From CAXXIC01 sp049315325 (GTDB lineage Bacteria; Bacteroidota; Bacteroidia; Bacteroidales; UBA7332), in the NCBI GenBank assembly GCA_049315325.1, contig JBMOKJ010000003.1, positions 271,760 to 335,759 of the forward strand: DNA of 64,000 nt, read 5' to 3'. The stretch's first letter is position 1, and the number at the start of each line of letters is the position of its first letter. Of the stretch, positions 9,410-18,314 are shown one piece after another. The notes beneath the pieces are model-generated. The model did not search any database and had not been told where the DNA came from. It was given only the letters and a program-made list of their open reading frames with translations. The position numbers and the translations under genes were made by a program.

Positions 9410-11791
9410 ATGAAAAAGATTATTTTACTCTTAACCTTTTGCGCATCGGCCGTATGGGCTAATGCGACAATTTACACCGATGAGCTTATAAATGGTAGTG
9501 TCGGTGCACTTTCAAATGCTGGTTGGACTATCGCTGGAACAGCTGGAACTGGTGGGTATACCATTTCTTCTGGAGCCTTAACTTATACTGATGGAACAAA
9601 TACTGTTGCAAATTCTGGTTTGGGGAATACATTGGTAGATAATGTAACCGGAACAATGGTCGATTACAAAGCTTACAAAGCATTCAATGGAGGAACTTCT
9701 GTTAGTTCTGGCGTGTTGTATGTTTCGTTTTTGTTTAAAGCAAATGCGAATATTGTATCAACCAATCAGGAATTATTAGGTTTAGCAGATGGAACTAGTG
9801 CTGGGCCTAAGGTGTTGATTGGGAAAACAACAACGGGTTTTTTGAAGATTGGGACAGTAAGGGGTTCATCAGCAAGTGCAGATTACAAATATGCTACCTC
9901 TCCAACTTCACTTACTGTTGGAACAACCTATTTCATTGTGTTGAAATATGATTTAACGGCTGGAGTATTAACTTCTTCAGTTTATATCAATCCCGCAATT
10001 GCTGGAACTGAGCCAGCTTCTCCAGAAGTTTCGGATAATGTATCAGCGACTACTCGTACAAAACTTAGTAATCTTTGGATACGACAAAACGGTACAGCTA
10101 CAACAAATTCAAGTATTAGTGGAATAAGAGTAGCAGATACTTGGGCAGAAGCTGTGGCTAAATATGTTTCTCCAGCAACACCTCTCGCAACCGCTACTGG
10201 CATTAGTACAACCGCTACTTCTAATAATGATTTCTCAACTAGTTGGACAGCAGTACCTAATGCGTTGAGTTATATTGTCAAAACTTACATCGGCGGCACT
10301 AACTTAGTGAACACTACCAATGTAGCTAGTGGCACTAGCACAACCGTATCGGGTTTGATGTCGGGTTTGGATTATACCTACAAAGTTACTGCAGTAGGTG
10401 ATGGAACAACCTACAGCAACTCCGAGTCTTCAGCTACCAGTGTATCTACAACGGGTAAAGTAAGCACAATCAGTACTGATTTTAGCGATGGTAATTGGGG
10501 TACAGTTGCAGTTTCGACACCCGCATCGGGCACTTATGGTAATTTGGCCATCAATGGTTATGATTTAACCAGCACCATCGTTTATACGGGTTCAAAAACA
10601 GGACAAAAAGGCGAAACGCATACCAATCGTTTGGCACTTGACAAAAGTGCAAATGGGGGAGCTGTTATTCTTCCTACATTAAACTCTGTAGAGCAAATCG
10701 AAGTTCATGCGACGTTTGGATCACAACCGACTGCAGGAACACCTAAAACATTTGCCTTAGAGGAATACAACACCAGTACCAATGCTTGGTCGGTGGTTGA
10801 AACGTATTCACAAACAGACTTAACTTGGACATCTTCGGGCGATGTGATATTTATTACCAATATATCGCGTGCATCTGCTGTTAAATTAAGAATAGCAAAC
10901 AAAACATCAAGTGGATTATACATTTGCCAAATAATTGCACGCACTACTGCCCCTGCATTGTTGGTCATACCTACCGTAGGTACAGAAAGTGCTCATACAG
11001 CTACTACTGCCACTGCTAATTGGACTGCAGTAACGGGTGCTACGAGCTACACAGTGAAAGTATATTTACAAAAACATAATGGCGAGGGCGCAATAGTAAG
11101 TACTTCTCTTAAGTTTACGGGTAGTGCATCTGGTGAATCAGCATCAAGTATAGCTGTTACTGGGCTTCAAGCTGACTCAACCTACAACTACACTGTGCAA
11201 GCAATTGGTGATGGAGACGTTAATTATTCAACTTCATTTATTTCATCTGCTTCTGCGAATTTCGTTACAGCTCATCAGTTGGCAGTCCCAGTAACTGGTT
11301 CTGTCTCCAATAACACAGATGGAACCTTCACTGCTTCTTGGACAGCCGTTGCAAATGCCACTGGAGGCTACAATGTGAAAGTTTATGAAGATGCTGTTTA
11401 TCTCAAAACCGTTAGTGTATCTGGTCAAGCAACTGAGAGTGCTGATGTGTCGGGCTTAGTAGACTATGTTTCACATATGTATTCTTATTCTGTAACTGCT
11501 ATAGGTGATAATTCTACCTATTTCGATTCAAGTGAATCAGGACAAACTGCACAGTTTGGTATCACCACATTGATAAATAATCGTTTAGCTCAACCTATCA
11601 TTGCAATAAAAGATAATTCACTAACAATTAATGCAAGTGGTATTCTCTCTCTCTTTTCGCTTTCAGGAAAAGAGATTACAAAACTAAACGTAAAATCAAA
11701 TGCGCCTATTCGCTTAAATCCTGGTTTATACATTGTTAGTTTTGTGAACAATAATGGTTTCTCACTAACGAAGAAAATATCAATTCGTTAA
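9410..11791 (+). CDS. Secreted FN3-repeat protein with concanavalin-like module and T9SS tail
   Basis: Signal peptide of about 19 residues (MKKIILLLTFCASAVWANA). The order is like that of the protein at 6897: concanavalin-like module (about 20-250, with YTDELINGSVG and DYKAYKAFNGG), FN3 (about 260-345), the shared module (about 348-515, with STDFSDGNWGT, GETHTNRLALDK, LRIANKTSSGLYICQIIAR), two further FN3 repeats, and a T9SS-type tail ending KKISIR. The tail is more divergent than in its neighbours but keeps the LNPGLYIVSF pattern. It lies after a strong terminator and has no operator copy directly upstream, so its promoter is unclear. Function is unknown; probably a surface binding protein. 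Confidence 0.83.
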   Translation: MKKIILLLTFCASAVWANATIYTDELINGSVGALSNAGWTIAGTAGTGGYTISSGALTYTDGTNTVANSGLGNTLVDNVTGTMVDYKAYKAFNGGTSVSSGVLYVSFLFKANANIVSTNQELLGLADGTSAGPKVLIGKTTTGFLKIGTVRGSSASADYKYATSPTSLTVGTTYFIVLKYDLTAGVLTSSVYINPAIAGTEPASPEVSDNVSATTRTKLSNLWIRQNGTATTNSSISGIRVADTWAEAVAKYVSPATPLATATGISTTATSNNDFSTSWTAVPNALSYIVKTYIGGTNLVNTTNVASGTSTTVSGLMSGLDYTYKVTAVGDGTTYSNSESSATSVSTTGKVSTISTDFSDGNWGTVAVSTPASGTYGNLAINGYDLTSTIVYTGSKTGQKGETHTNRLALDKSANGGAVILPTLNSVEQIEVHATFGSQPTAGTPKTFALEEYNTSTNAWSVVETYSQTDLTWTSSGDVIFITNISRASAVKLRIANKTSSGLYICQIIARTTAPALLVIPTVGTESAHTATTATANWTAVTGATSYTVKVYLQKHNGEGAIVSTSLKFTGSASGESASSIAVTGLQADSTYNYTVQAIGDGDVNYSTSFISSASANFVTAHQLAVPVTGSVSNNTDGTFTASWTAVANATGGYNVKVYEDAVYLKTVSVSGQATESADVSGLVDYVSHMYSYSVTAIGDNSTYFDSSESGQTAQFGITTLINNRLAQPIIAIKDNSLTINASGILSLFSLSGKEITKLNVKSNAPIRLNPGLYIVSFVNNNGFSLTKKISIR

Positions 11792-11814
11792 TTATTTGAT
11801 AACATTGATCATTG

Positions 11815-11849
11815 AAGAACATCAGCTACGTTATGCTGGTGTTCTTTTT
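11815..11849 (+). terminator. Rho-independent terminator
   Basis: AAGAACATCAGC pairs with GCTGGTGTTCTT (one G-T pair) and is followed by T-rich sequence. It sits 24 bp after the stop codon at 11791. Confidence 0.75.
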
Positions 11850-11944
11850 GTTTTAATGAGTCAATAAGAAAGCTGAAAATATATTGTACAACATACTTTG
11901 AGAAAAAAACTGAACAAATTGTTTTTTTATTGTAAAAAGTATTG

Positions 11945-11961
11945 TATTTTTGGTCAACCAA
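11945..11961 (+). promoter_or_regulatory. Promoter -7 element TATTTTTG overlapping operator TTGGTCAACCAA
   Basis: TATTTTTG (11945-11952) matches TAnnTTTG, and the palindrome TTGGTCAACCAA at 11950-11961 overlaps it. An upstream block TATTGTACAACAT (11882) lies 68 bp before the operator, close to the 69 bp separating TATGTTATACA from the operator at 6841 and 15088. The far-upstream operator copy is absent here. A clean -33 TTTG is not visible. Confidence 0.65.
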
Positions 11962-11990
11962 TAAATACATTCATCTAAAATCTCTTTATT

Positions 11991-14933
11991 ATGAAAAAAT
12001 TTACTCTTTTCTTCGCTTTTCTACTAAGCATAGCAATGGCAAGTACAGTTTCGGCACAAACAGTGCTTGACATACCTTCTGTTGGGACAGCTTCGCGTGT
12101 AACACTGACTGGTTTCACAGCCAACTGGACCGCAGTGCCCAATGCCACCAGTTACGCAATCAATGTGTACGATGGCTCTAATGCTTTAGTCACAGGTTCG
12201 CCGAAGAGTGTCAGTGGCGCAACTTCTGCCACGCTTTCTATTACAGCAATGTTAGCACCAAACACCACCTACACTTACACCGTTACGGCGATTGGCGATG
12301 GAGTCACTTTCCTTAGTTCTGCCGCTTCAGTCGCTTCTGCTTCATTCACTACGGCAAGTTCTACCGGCACATTTACTTTGCAATACGCTGCCAGCGAAGC
12401 TGCTACACTTTTTGCTGACCTGAAAGCAGGTGCAGCCGATATATATGAGTTGACGGAATCGGGCGGAGTTTATACCTTTACTTCAACTGCTTCGAATAAT
12501 GCGATTCTGATTAGACACACGACTGTACGTGCCGCTGCCGGATTGGCTGCAAAACCTATTATTAAATTAAACTCAACATCGACAGGTACTACTGCCAATA
12601 TTTTCTACACTGCAACCACTGGTTTAACACTTAGATTTGATGGACTCGAACTGGACGGTGCTAATCCAGCATCGGGTGGAGCGCAGCCAATAGCTATTTA
12701 CGATTCAGGTACAGGAGCTACTAATACCAAGATATATGTAACAAATTGCTATTTCCACGATTTTAAGAACGTTCCCGGAAACGGTACTATCCGAATGAAT
12801 GGAAGTTCGGGAACTCAGGTTTTGGATGTACAAGGATCTACGTTTAATGCTTGCGGTGGTCGAATTTTGTATTTGAATGGAACAACGACTGGGCCAAATA
12901 CAACTGTAAATCTTAAGAATAACACGTTTAGCAACAGCACAACGCTTACCTCCAGAAACAACGTGATTTATAATGCAGTAGCCAATTCTGGTACCACAAC
13001 GATTGATCATTGCACCTTTTATAAAGTAGCAGATGCTGGCATAGCATCAGGAGTTTTACGAATTACTGGCACAAACGGATCAATCAGCATCAAAAATAGC
13101 TTGTTTGTATCAGTGCCTACCATATTGCCTGCAAGTACGGTTGATTATTGCTATTTAGCTGGACTTGCTACGGTTCCAACGGCTACCAATACGTTTTCTA
13201 CAACCCCTGCATTCACGAATGAAGCTTCGCGTGACTTTACGCTTACCAACAGAAGTTCATTTACTTGTGGCGATGGTGTGACGGCAGGTAATTCAAGTAT
13301 ATATCCTACATTGGCAAAATTATCTACACCAACTGTGGGAAGCGGAGATATCCCAACATCTACTGGCTTTACGGCTCATTGGACACCTGTTGCCAATGCT
13401 TCAAGTTATTCTGTTCAGACTTATTTAGGCTCAAATCTGATTAATGCTACCGCATCTGCCGCAGGCGCTTCTACCTCTTCGGCTGTAGTTACTGGTTTGA
13501 TGTCTGGTTTAGCATACACCTATATTGTGACAGCTGTTGGCGATAATGCAACGTATAGCAACTCCGATGCTTCTGCATCTTCAGGTACTATCACTACCGC
13601 AGACCCTGATGCAAAAGCAAGTTTCAGCACCGACTTTAGTGATGGCACATGGGGCACAATCGAAGCCGCAGTTCCAGCTAATGGAGCTTTTACTTCGGGT
13701 ATGATTAATGGTTTTTACCTCAACAATGCAACATTAAATGTTAATACGGCTAAAGGACCCAAAGGTGAATCTCACACCAACCGAATCTCCTTAGATAAAT
13801 CGAGTACGGCTAGTAGCGTTTCGTTACCAACAATTACTTCAGTTGGTCAATTGGAAATTCACTTCGCCATGGGAACTGCGCTAAATACAATTAATGTTCG
13901 TGAATTCAATGCAACTACAAATACATGGGATTTGGTTGGAACGTATTCTTACCCGCAAGCCTCGAAAGATGCCAGCATGGATTATATTGTTATTATTCCA
14001 TTTGCAACACCTCATTTAAATGCAAAATTCAAGATTGAGAACAATACCAGTGGAAGTTGTTATATTACACAAATCATAGCACGGGCTACAAATCCTGCGT
14101 TATTAACAGCTCCAACCACAGGCACTGCAAGCAATATTTCTGCTACTGCTTTCACAGCAAACTGGACTCCAATAGATGCGAATGCAACTAACTATGAAGT
14201 TAAGGTTTATAAAGGCACAACCCTTAAAGTGACAGCCACTACAACTGGAGGTCAAGCAGCTACTAGTTTAGCAATTACTGGATTGCAAGCCGACTCAACG
14301 TACACCTATAAAGTGAAAGCTATAGGAGATGGTGACGTAGCTTATTCAGACTCTTATCAATCTGCTGCTTCGGCTTCGTTTACAACAATCTCATTTACAA
14401 AATTGGCTACACCTGTGCTTTCAAATTCACCATGGGCGGGTAGTTTTCCATCTACTCTTGTTGTAAATTGGCTTCCTGTTGAGAACGCATCTAGTTACGA
14501 TGTCTCTTTGTATGAAGGCACTTCCTCTGGTAGCTTGACCTTGCTCAAAACCGTAAATGTGTCAGGGCAATCAACGAATATGCTTTCAATTGATGGTTCA
14601 ACAGCGGATAGGTATTACACTTTCACTGTAACAGCAAAAGGTGATGGTATTCTATATTCTAATTCAGATGCAACTACTCAATCGGGGGAATATTACAACG
14701 ATTTAACAACTAAGATAGCGGATAAAGCTACGACTTCTAAATTGATTATTGTTGGAAATAATGTAACTGCTCCTCGGACAGGTAAAATTGAGGTATACAA
14801 TTCGCAAGGAGTTCTTGTGATGTCTGTTCAAGATGTGAACAAGGTAAATCTGAATCTAAAAAAAGGAATTTACATTGTACATTTTACAGGGCAATCTAAT
14901 ATTCATTTGACCGAAAAATTGGTGATCAGATAA
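11991..14933 (+). CDS. Secreted parallel beta-helix (DUF5123/DUF4957-like) protein with FN3 repeats and T9SS tail
   Basis: Signal peptide of about 23 residues ends AQ. Order: FN3 (about 28-120); a right-handed beta-helix region (about 125-440) with short repeated turns such as LRFDGLELDG, VTNCYFHDF, LKNNTFSNS and IKNSLFVS; FN3; the shared module (about 543-703, with STDFSDGTWGT and GESHTNRISLDK); two FN3 repeats; and a T9SS tail ending KLVIR. The helix resembles the DUF4957/DUF5123 pair common in Bacteroidota polyuronate loci and is distantly like PL6. The Lys/Arg pair of PL6 is not evident, so it may bind rather than cleave polyuronate. Confidence 0.83.
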   Translation: MKKFTLFFAFLLSIAMASTVSAQTVLDIPSVGTASRVTLTGFTANWTAVPNATSYAINVYDGSNALVTGSPKSVSGATSATLSITAMLAPNTTYTYTVTAIGDGVTFLSSAASVASASFTTASSTGTFTLQYAASEAATLFADLKAGAADIYELTESGGVYTFTSTASNNAILIRHTTVRAAAGLAAKPIIKLNSTSTGTTANIFYTATTGLTLRFDGLELDGANPASGGAQPIAIYDSGTGATNTKIYVTNCYFHDFKNVPGNGTIRMNGSSGTQVLDVQGSTFNACGGRILYLNGTTTGPNTTVNLKNNTFSNSTTLTSRNNVIYNAVANSGTTTIDHCTFYKVADAGIASGVLRITGTNGSISIKNSLFVSVPTILPASTVDYCYLAGLATVPTATNTFSTTPAFTNEASRDFTLTNRSSFTCGDGVTAGNSSIYPTLAKLSTPTVGSGDIPTSTGFTAHWTPVANASSYSVQTYLGSNLINATASAAGASTSSAVVTGLMSGLAYTYIVTAVGDNATYSNSDASASSGTITTADPDAKASFSTDFSDGTWGTIEAAVPANGAFTSGMINGFYLNNATLNVNTAKGPKGESHTNRISLDKSSTASSVSLPTITSVGQLEIHFAMGTALNTINVREFNATTNTWDLVGTYSYPQASKDASMDYIVIIPFATPHLNAKFKIENNTSGSCYITQIIARATNPALLTAPTTGTASNISATAFTANWTPIDANATNYEVKVYKGTTLKVTATTTGGQAATSLAITGLQADSTYTYKVKAIGDGDVAYSDSYQSAASASFTTISFTKLATPVLSNSPWAGSFPSTLVVNWLPVENASSYDVSLYEGTSSGSLTLLKTVNVSGQSTNMLSIDGSTADRYYTFTVTAKGDGILYSNSDATTQSGEYYNDLTTKIADKATTSKLIIVGNNVTAPRTGKIEVYNSQGVLVMSVQDVNKVNLNLKKGIYIVHFTGQSNIHLTEKLVIR

Positions 14934-14953
14934 TTAATTTATCAGAGTTGAAT

Positions 14954-14991
14954 AAAAGGTTCGGTATTGATTTCAGTACCGAACCTTTTTT
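14954..14991 (+). terminator. Rho-independent terminator
   Basis: AAAGGTTCGGTA pairs perfectly with TACCGAACCTTT and continues into a T-run. It lies 21 bp after the stop codon at 14933. Confidence 0.88.
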
Positions 14992-15003
14992 ATGTGAACT
15001 TGT

Positions 15004-15015
15004 CTGGTCAACCAG
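15004..15015. promoter_or_regulatory. Upstream operator CTGGTCAACCAG
   Basis: A perfect 12-bp palindrome exactly 84 bp before the operator at 15088, repeating the geometry seen at 6757/6841. Confidence 0.6.
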
Positions 15016-15082
15016 TCGTATGTTATACAACATTTTTGATTAAAATTGTTGTAGATTTTTTTTTTATTGTGAATGTAAATAT

Positions 15083-15113
15083 TAATTTTGGTGAACCAAT
15101 ATTGGTCTACCAA
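15083..15113 (+). promoter_or_regulatory. TAATTTTG -7 element with two tandem operators
   Basis: TAATTTTG (15083-15090) matches the -7 consensus and overlaps operator TTGGTGAACCAA at 15088-15099. A second operator, TTGGTCTACCAA, follows at 15102-15113, 14 bp on. With the copy at 15004 this makes three operators before one gene. Confidence 0.7.
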
Positions 15114-15163
15114 TGGTGGGATTTAAAAAGGGAAACATTAATAACAATCAAATTTTATTCACC

Positions 15164-15751
15164 ATGAAAAAACATTTTTTTCTTCTGCTCTTTTGCTTTA
15201 TTGCGTTTATTGCAAATGCACAAGTTGTATTGATTCAAGAGAATTTTCAAGACTGGAAAGCTGAACAGGGAATTGCACCAGAACCACCCAGTAAATCGCC
15301 TACAGGAGTTGCTTATTCCATTACCAAAAAACTATTTGATGGTAAAACAGATGGTACTTTTAGTTCGAATGCTTTGATAGTTTCTCCGGCTCAATCAACA
15401 GGAGCTGCAGGGGAGGCTGCTGGCAATGGAAGCCCATCCAAAGGTAGAATCGTAATAAAAGGAACGAAATCGTATCTTGAATTGCCGAAATTGTCAAGCA
15501 TTGGCCAGGTCGTTATCAAAGCTAGTGCAGGTACTGATTTGAAGGAGTTTAAGTTGCAAGTGTTGAATGGAGTAGTTTATGAGGATATTCCAAACTCGGT
15601 TACACCTTGTGAAAAGGCAGTAATTAAAGCATTTACCTTTAATTTAGCATATTCTGTTCCTACAACTTTGCGCATAGTCCCTAACTCAAGTAGCTCCATT
15701 AATATTTGGGATATTCAGGTGATGTCAAATGCATCGTCTACGAAGAAATAG
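15164..15751 (+). CDS. Small secreted protein consisting of the shared locus module
   Basis: The start at 15164 gives a clean signal peptide (MKKHFFLLLFCFIAFIANAQ); a longer frame from 15113 would start inside the operator and is not credible. The mature part of about 175 residues carries the same pattern as the module in the larger proteins: LELPKLSSIGQVVIKAS, then a short variable part, then TTLRIVPNSSSSINIWDIQV. It has no T9SS tail and ends in a short polar tail. Three operators precede it, so it is probably the most tightly controlled gene of the set. A stand-alone carbohydrate-binding protein is the likely role. Confidence 0.8.
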   Translation: MKKHFFLLLFCFIAFIANAQVVLIQENFQDWKAEQGIAPEPPSKSPTGVAYSITKKLFDGKTDGTFSSNALIVSPAQSTGAAGEAAGNGSPSKGRIVIKGTKSYLELPKLSSIGQVVIKASAGTDLKEFKLQVLNGVVYEDIPNSVTPCEKAVIKAFTFNLAYSVPTTLRIVPNSSSSINIWDIQVMSNASSTKK

Positions 15752-15780
15752 AATTTAAGTGCATCAATACTCAAATTATT

Positions 15781-15823
15781 AAGGCTGTCTCATTTGTCAG
15801 ATTTTGATAAATGAGACTTCCTT
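15781..15823 (+). terminator. Hairpin terminator
   Basis: AAGG..GTCTCATTT at 15781-15795 pairs with AAATGAGAC..CCTT at 15809-15823, with two mismatched bases. The following sequence is A/T-rich rather than a pure T-run. Confidence 0.55.
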
Positions 15824-15920
15824 AAATATACGGTAAAAAGATTTTGAATTAAATTAGCTTTTTCATTATTTAATTACTAATCTTGCTTATTCAATTAACT
15901 TATAATCTATTGATTAATAA

Positions 15921-18281
15921 ATGAAAACTAGTGTAGCTCTTTTATTTACAGCTGTTTTAAGTGTATTTTCTCTTCATTCAACTGAATACCATTTACAAGA
16001 AGGTTTTGCGTCTTCTTCTCCATCAGGATGGGTCAGGCAATGCAGCTCTACCACAACCATTAACCACACAGGATTATCATTCTCAGGCACTTATGCTATA
16101 AAGTTTGACCCAGCTGGATCAGGACGCTACAATAAAAACCTGATTACACCTCAAGTAATAGGTGCTGATACCCTCTCGTTTTATGTTTCCAAAAATGCAA
16201 ACGCGACTTACATGACTCTTTATGTTGGTAAAGTCGTAGGTGCAGATACTACAATTTTGCAGAGTTATAATGCTTTTAACTTTCCTAACAAGACAGCGTC
16301 ACCTGGTTTTGCTAAAATATCATTGCCGATAAGGGATTCGTTATCAACGTTTAAAATAATTTTTTATGCTACCCTATCCACCGATCCTCAGTATGTAAAT
16401 GCTGGTTGGTTTGTGGTGGATGATATTGAACTATCAAAATATGCATCACATTCGCCTATTGTTCCACCTACCTCTGTCGCAAAAATTAGCACAAATTTTG
16501 CTGATGGTTCGTGGGGTACAATAGCATCCACAGCTTTGGCTACGGGTAACTATCCCTCATCAACTATTAACGGGTTCAATCTGACAAAAGCCTATCTTTA
16601 CACAGGATCCATGACTTGCCCAACTGGCGAAACGCATACCAATCGCATAGCTGTAGACCGAAATACACAGGCTGGATCTGTCGAACTTCCTACATTAACT
16701 ACTGTAGGTGAAGTAGAAATTCATGCTTTAACTGGTACAACTGGAATGAGTTTTCGCCTCGAGGAGTTTGCCAATAGCGCTTGGCAAACTATAGGTACCT
16801 ACACTACCATTAAATCTTCCGATAGCGTATATTATATTCCTTTAGCACGAAATACCGAGACAAAACTTCGTATTGCCAACAATTCAGGTAGTGGACTTTA
16901 TATCTATAAGATAGCTACTAGAACGCTGCAAGAGACCATTGATTTGACGTTGAAGAGTTCTTCACCATCAGAAAATGGAATCTGTTTTGCTAATTTGCAG
17001 AAATCGGCTACTCTTACATTCAATAAAAATATACAAAAAATGAGTGGTACTATTTTGCTTGATGGCGTTGAAATTCCATTGAGTAGTTGTAGTGTCTCTG
17101 ATAATACCGCGATAATTCCTGCAACACTTACCACAACGACTTCGTCAAATAAAAACCATACGCTTACTGTGAGTGCTGGAGCTTTCGCCGAAGTATTAAA
17201 TCCGACGAATCTTTCAAAAGCAATAGTCGTTAATTTTCAAACCATTAAATCTGTGGCTTATCCAGCCAATTACAATGGTTTATTGGATGTGGTCTACAAA
17301 AATGTAAACAGCACCAATTGCCGGATGGATATCTATTATCCGACTGATGCTGCGACTCCTGTTCCTGTGGTTATCAATATGCATGGAGGCGGCTGGGTAG
17401 GAGGATACAAAGAGGAACAAGGTGGCTTTTCAACTTATTTCGACAGAGGTTTTGCGGTTGCCAATGTAGAATATCGGATGAGGAATGAAATTCTTGCCCC
17501 AGCAGCTGTAGAGGATGTAAGAGGGGCAATGCTTTACCTGCTGAATCATGCGCAAGAACTGAATATTGCTAAAGATAAAATCATTTTTCAAGGTGGTTCT
17601 GCAGGCGGTCATCTGGCTTTAACAGCGGGCTATCTTCAGAATAATAAAATGTACGACAATGACTGCACACCTTATCCTGAAGAAATCAAAGTGATGGCTG
17701 TAATAGACAAATATGGTGCATCAGACCTGATTACTTTTGCTCCAGTTTATCCCGGAATGGTTATTTGGCTAGGAACGCATGCTAATGATACCGCATTTGT
17801 AAAATCACTTTCACCTATTGAAATGGTAAATGCCAACACGCCGCCGACTTATATCATTCACGGAGATGCTGATCCAACAATTCCGTACTCACAGTCCGTT
17901 AAATTGCAAGCTGCTTTGCAAGCTGCAGGAGTCAAAAATAAGTTCACAACAGTTCCAGGTGGTCTACATGGTGGATTTCCTGACAGTTATAATACCCAAA
18001 TGACAAATGAGGTAAATACATTTTTGACTGAGATACTTGATGGAATGACAACGGTTGTGAAATCAATGAACGTCGAACAGAATTCTACAAGTGTTATTCA
18101 AATTGGAAATCAGCTGGTCATAAAAAATGAGGGATTCATCTCTGTCAAAGTTTTCGATAATTTAGGTACTTTGATTCTAAAAACTCAGAATAAAACCTTC
18201 GAAGCACCTGGCAAAGGTCTATTTCTGATTCAACTGAAAAGCACACAGGGTGTTTCAACAACCAAGGTCTTTATAAAATAA
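15921..18281 (+). CDS. Secreted multidomain carbohydrate O-acetyl-esterase with T9SS tail
   Basis: Signal peptide of about 20 residues. Order: a jelly-roll of the cleaved-adhesin type (about 22-175, with YHLQEGF and GWFVVDDIEL); the shared locus module (about 190-335, with STNFADGSWGT, GETHTNRIAVD, LRIANNSGSGLYI); a Big_5-like Ig domain (about 336-440); and an alpha/beta-hydrolase (about 450-705) with HGGGW oxyanion motif, nucleophile Ser560 in GGSAGGH, Asp in HGDADP and His683 in GGLHGGF. A T9SS tail ends the protein. The hydrolase resembles the BD-FAE/acetyl-esterase group. In this locus it probably removes acetyl groups from polyuronate; the acyl group is inferred. Confidence 0.85.
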   Translation: MKTSVALLFTAVLSVFSLHSTEYHLQEGFASSSPSGWVRQCSSTTTINHTGLSFSGTYAIKFDPAGSGRYNKNLITPQVIGADTLSFYVSKNANATYMTLYVGKVVGADTTILQSYNAFNFPNKTASPGFAKISLPIRDSLSTFKIIFYATLSTDPQYVNAGWFVVDDIELSKYASHSPIVPPTSVAKISTNFADGSWGTIASTALATGNYPSSTINGFNLTKAYLYTGSMTCPTGETHTNRIAVDRNTQAGSVELPTLTTVGEVEIHALTGTTGMSFRLEEFANSAWQTIGTYTTIKSSDSVYYIPLARNTETKLRIANNSGSGLYIYKIATRTLQETIDLTLKSSSPSENGICFANLQKSATLTFNKNIQKMSGTILLDGVEIPLSSCSVSDNTAIIPATLTTTTSSNKNHTLTVSAGAFAEVLNPTNLSKAIVVNFQTIKSVAYPANYNGLLDVVYKNVNSTNCRMDIYYPTDAATPVPVVINMHGGGWVGGYKEEQGGFSTYFDRGFAVANVEYRMRNEILAPAAVEDVRGAMLYLLNHAQELNIAKDKIIFQGGSAGGHLALTAGYLQNNKMYDNDCTPYPEEIKVMAVIDKYGASDLITFAPVYPGMVIWLGTHANDTAFVKSLSPIEMVNANTPPTYIIHGDADPTIPYSQSVKLQAALQAAGVKNKFTTVPGGLHGGFPDSYNTQMTNEVNTFLTEILDGMTTVVKSMNVEQNSTSVIQIGNQLVIKNEGFISVKVFDNLGTLILKTQNKTFEAPGKGLFLIQLKSTQGVSTTKVFIK

Positions 18282-18314
18282 TCTTCCACGGAAATATAAG
18301 AATAAAAAACTCGT

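Noticed and set aside
14967..15167. 66-residue frame between the terminator and the 15164 gene
   Set aside because: It covers the terminator tail, three operators and the promoter, and its composition is not protein-like.
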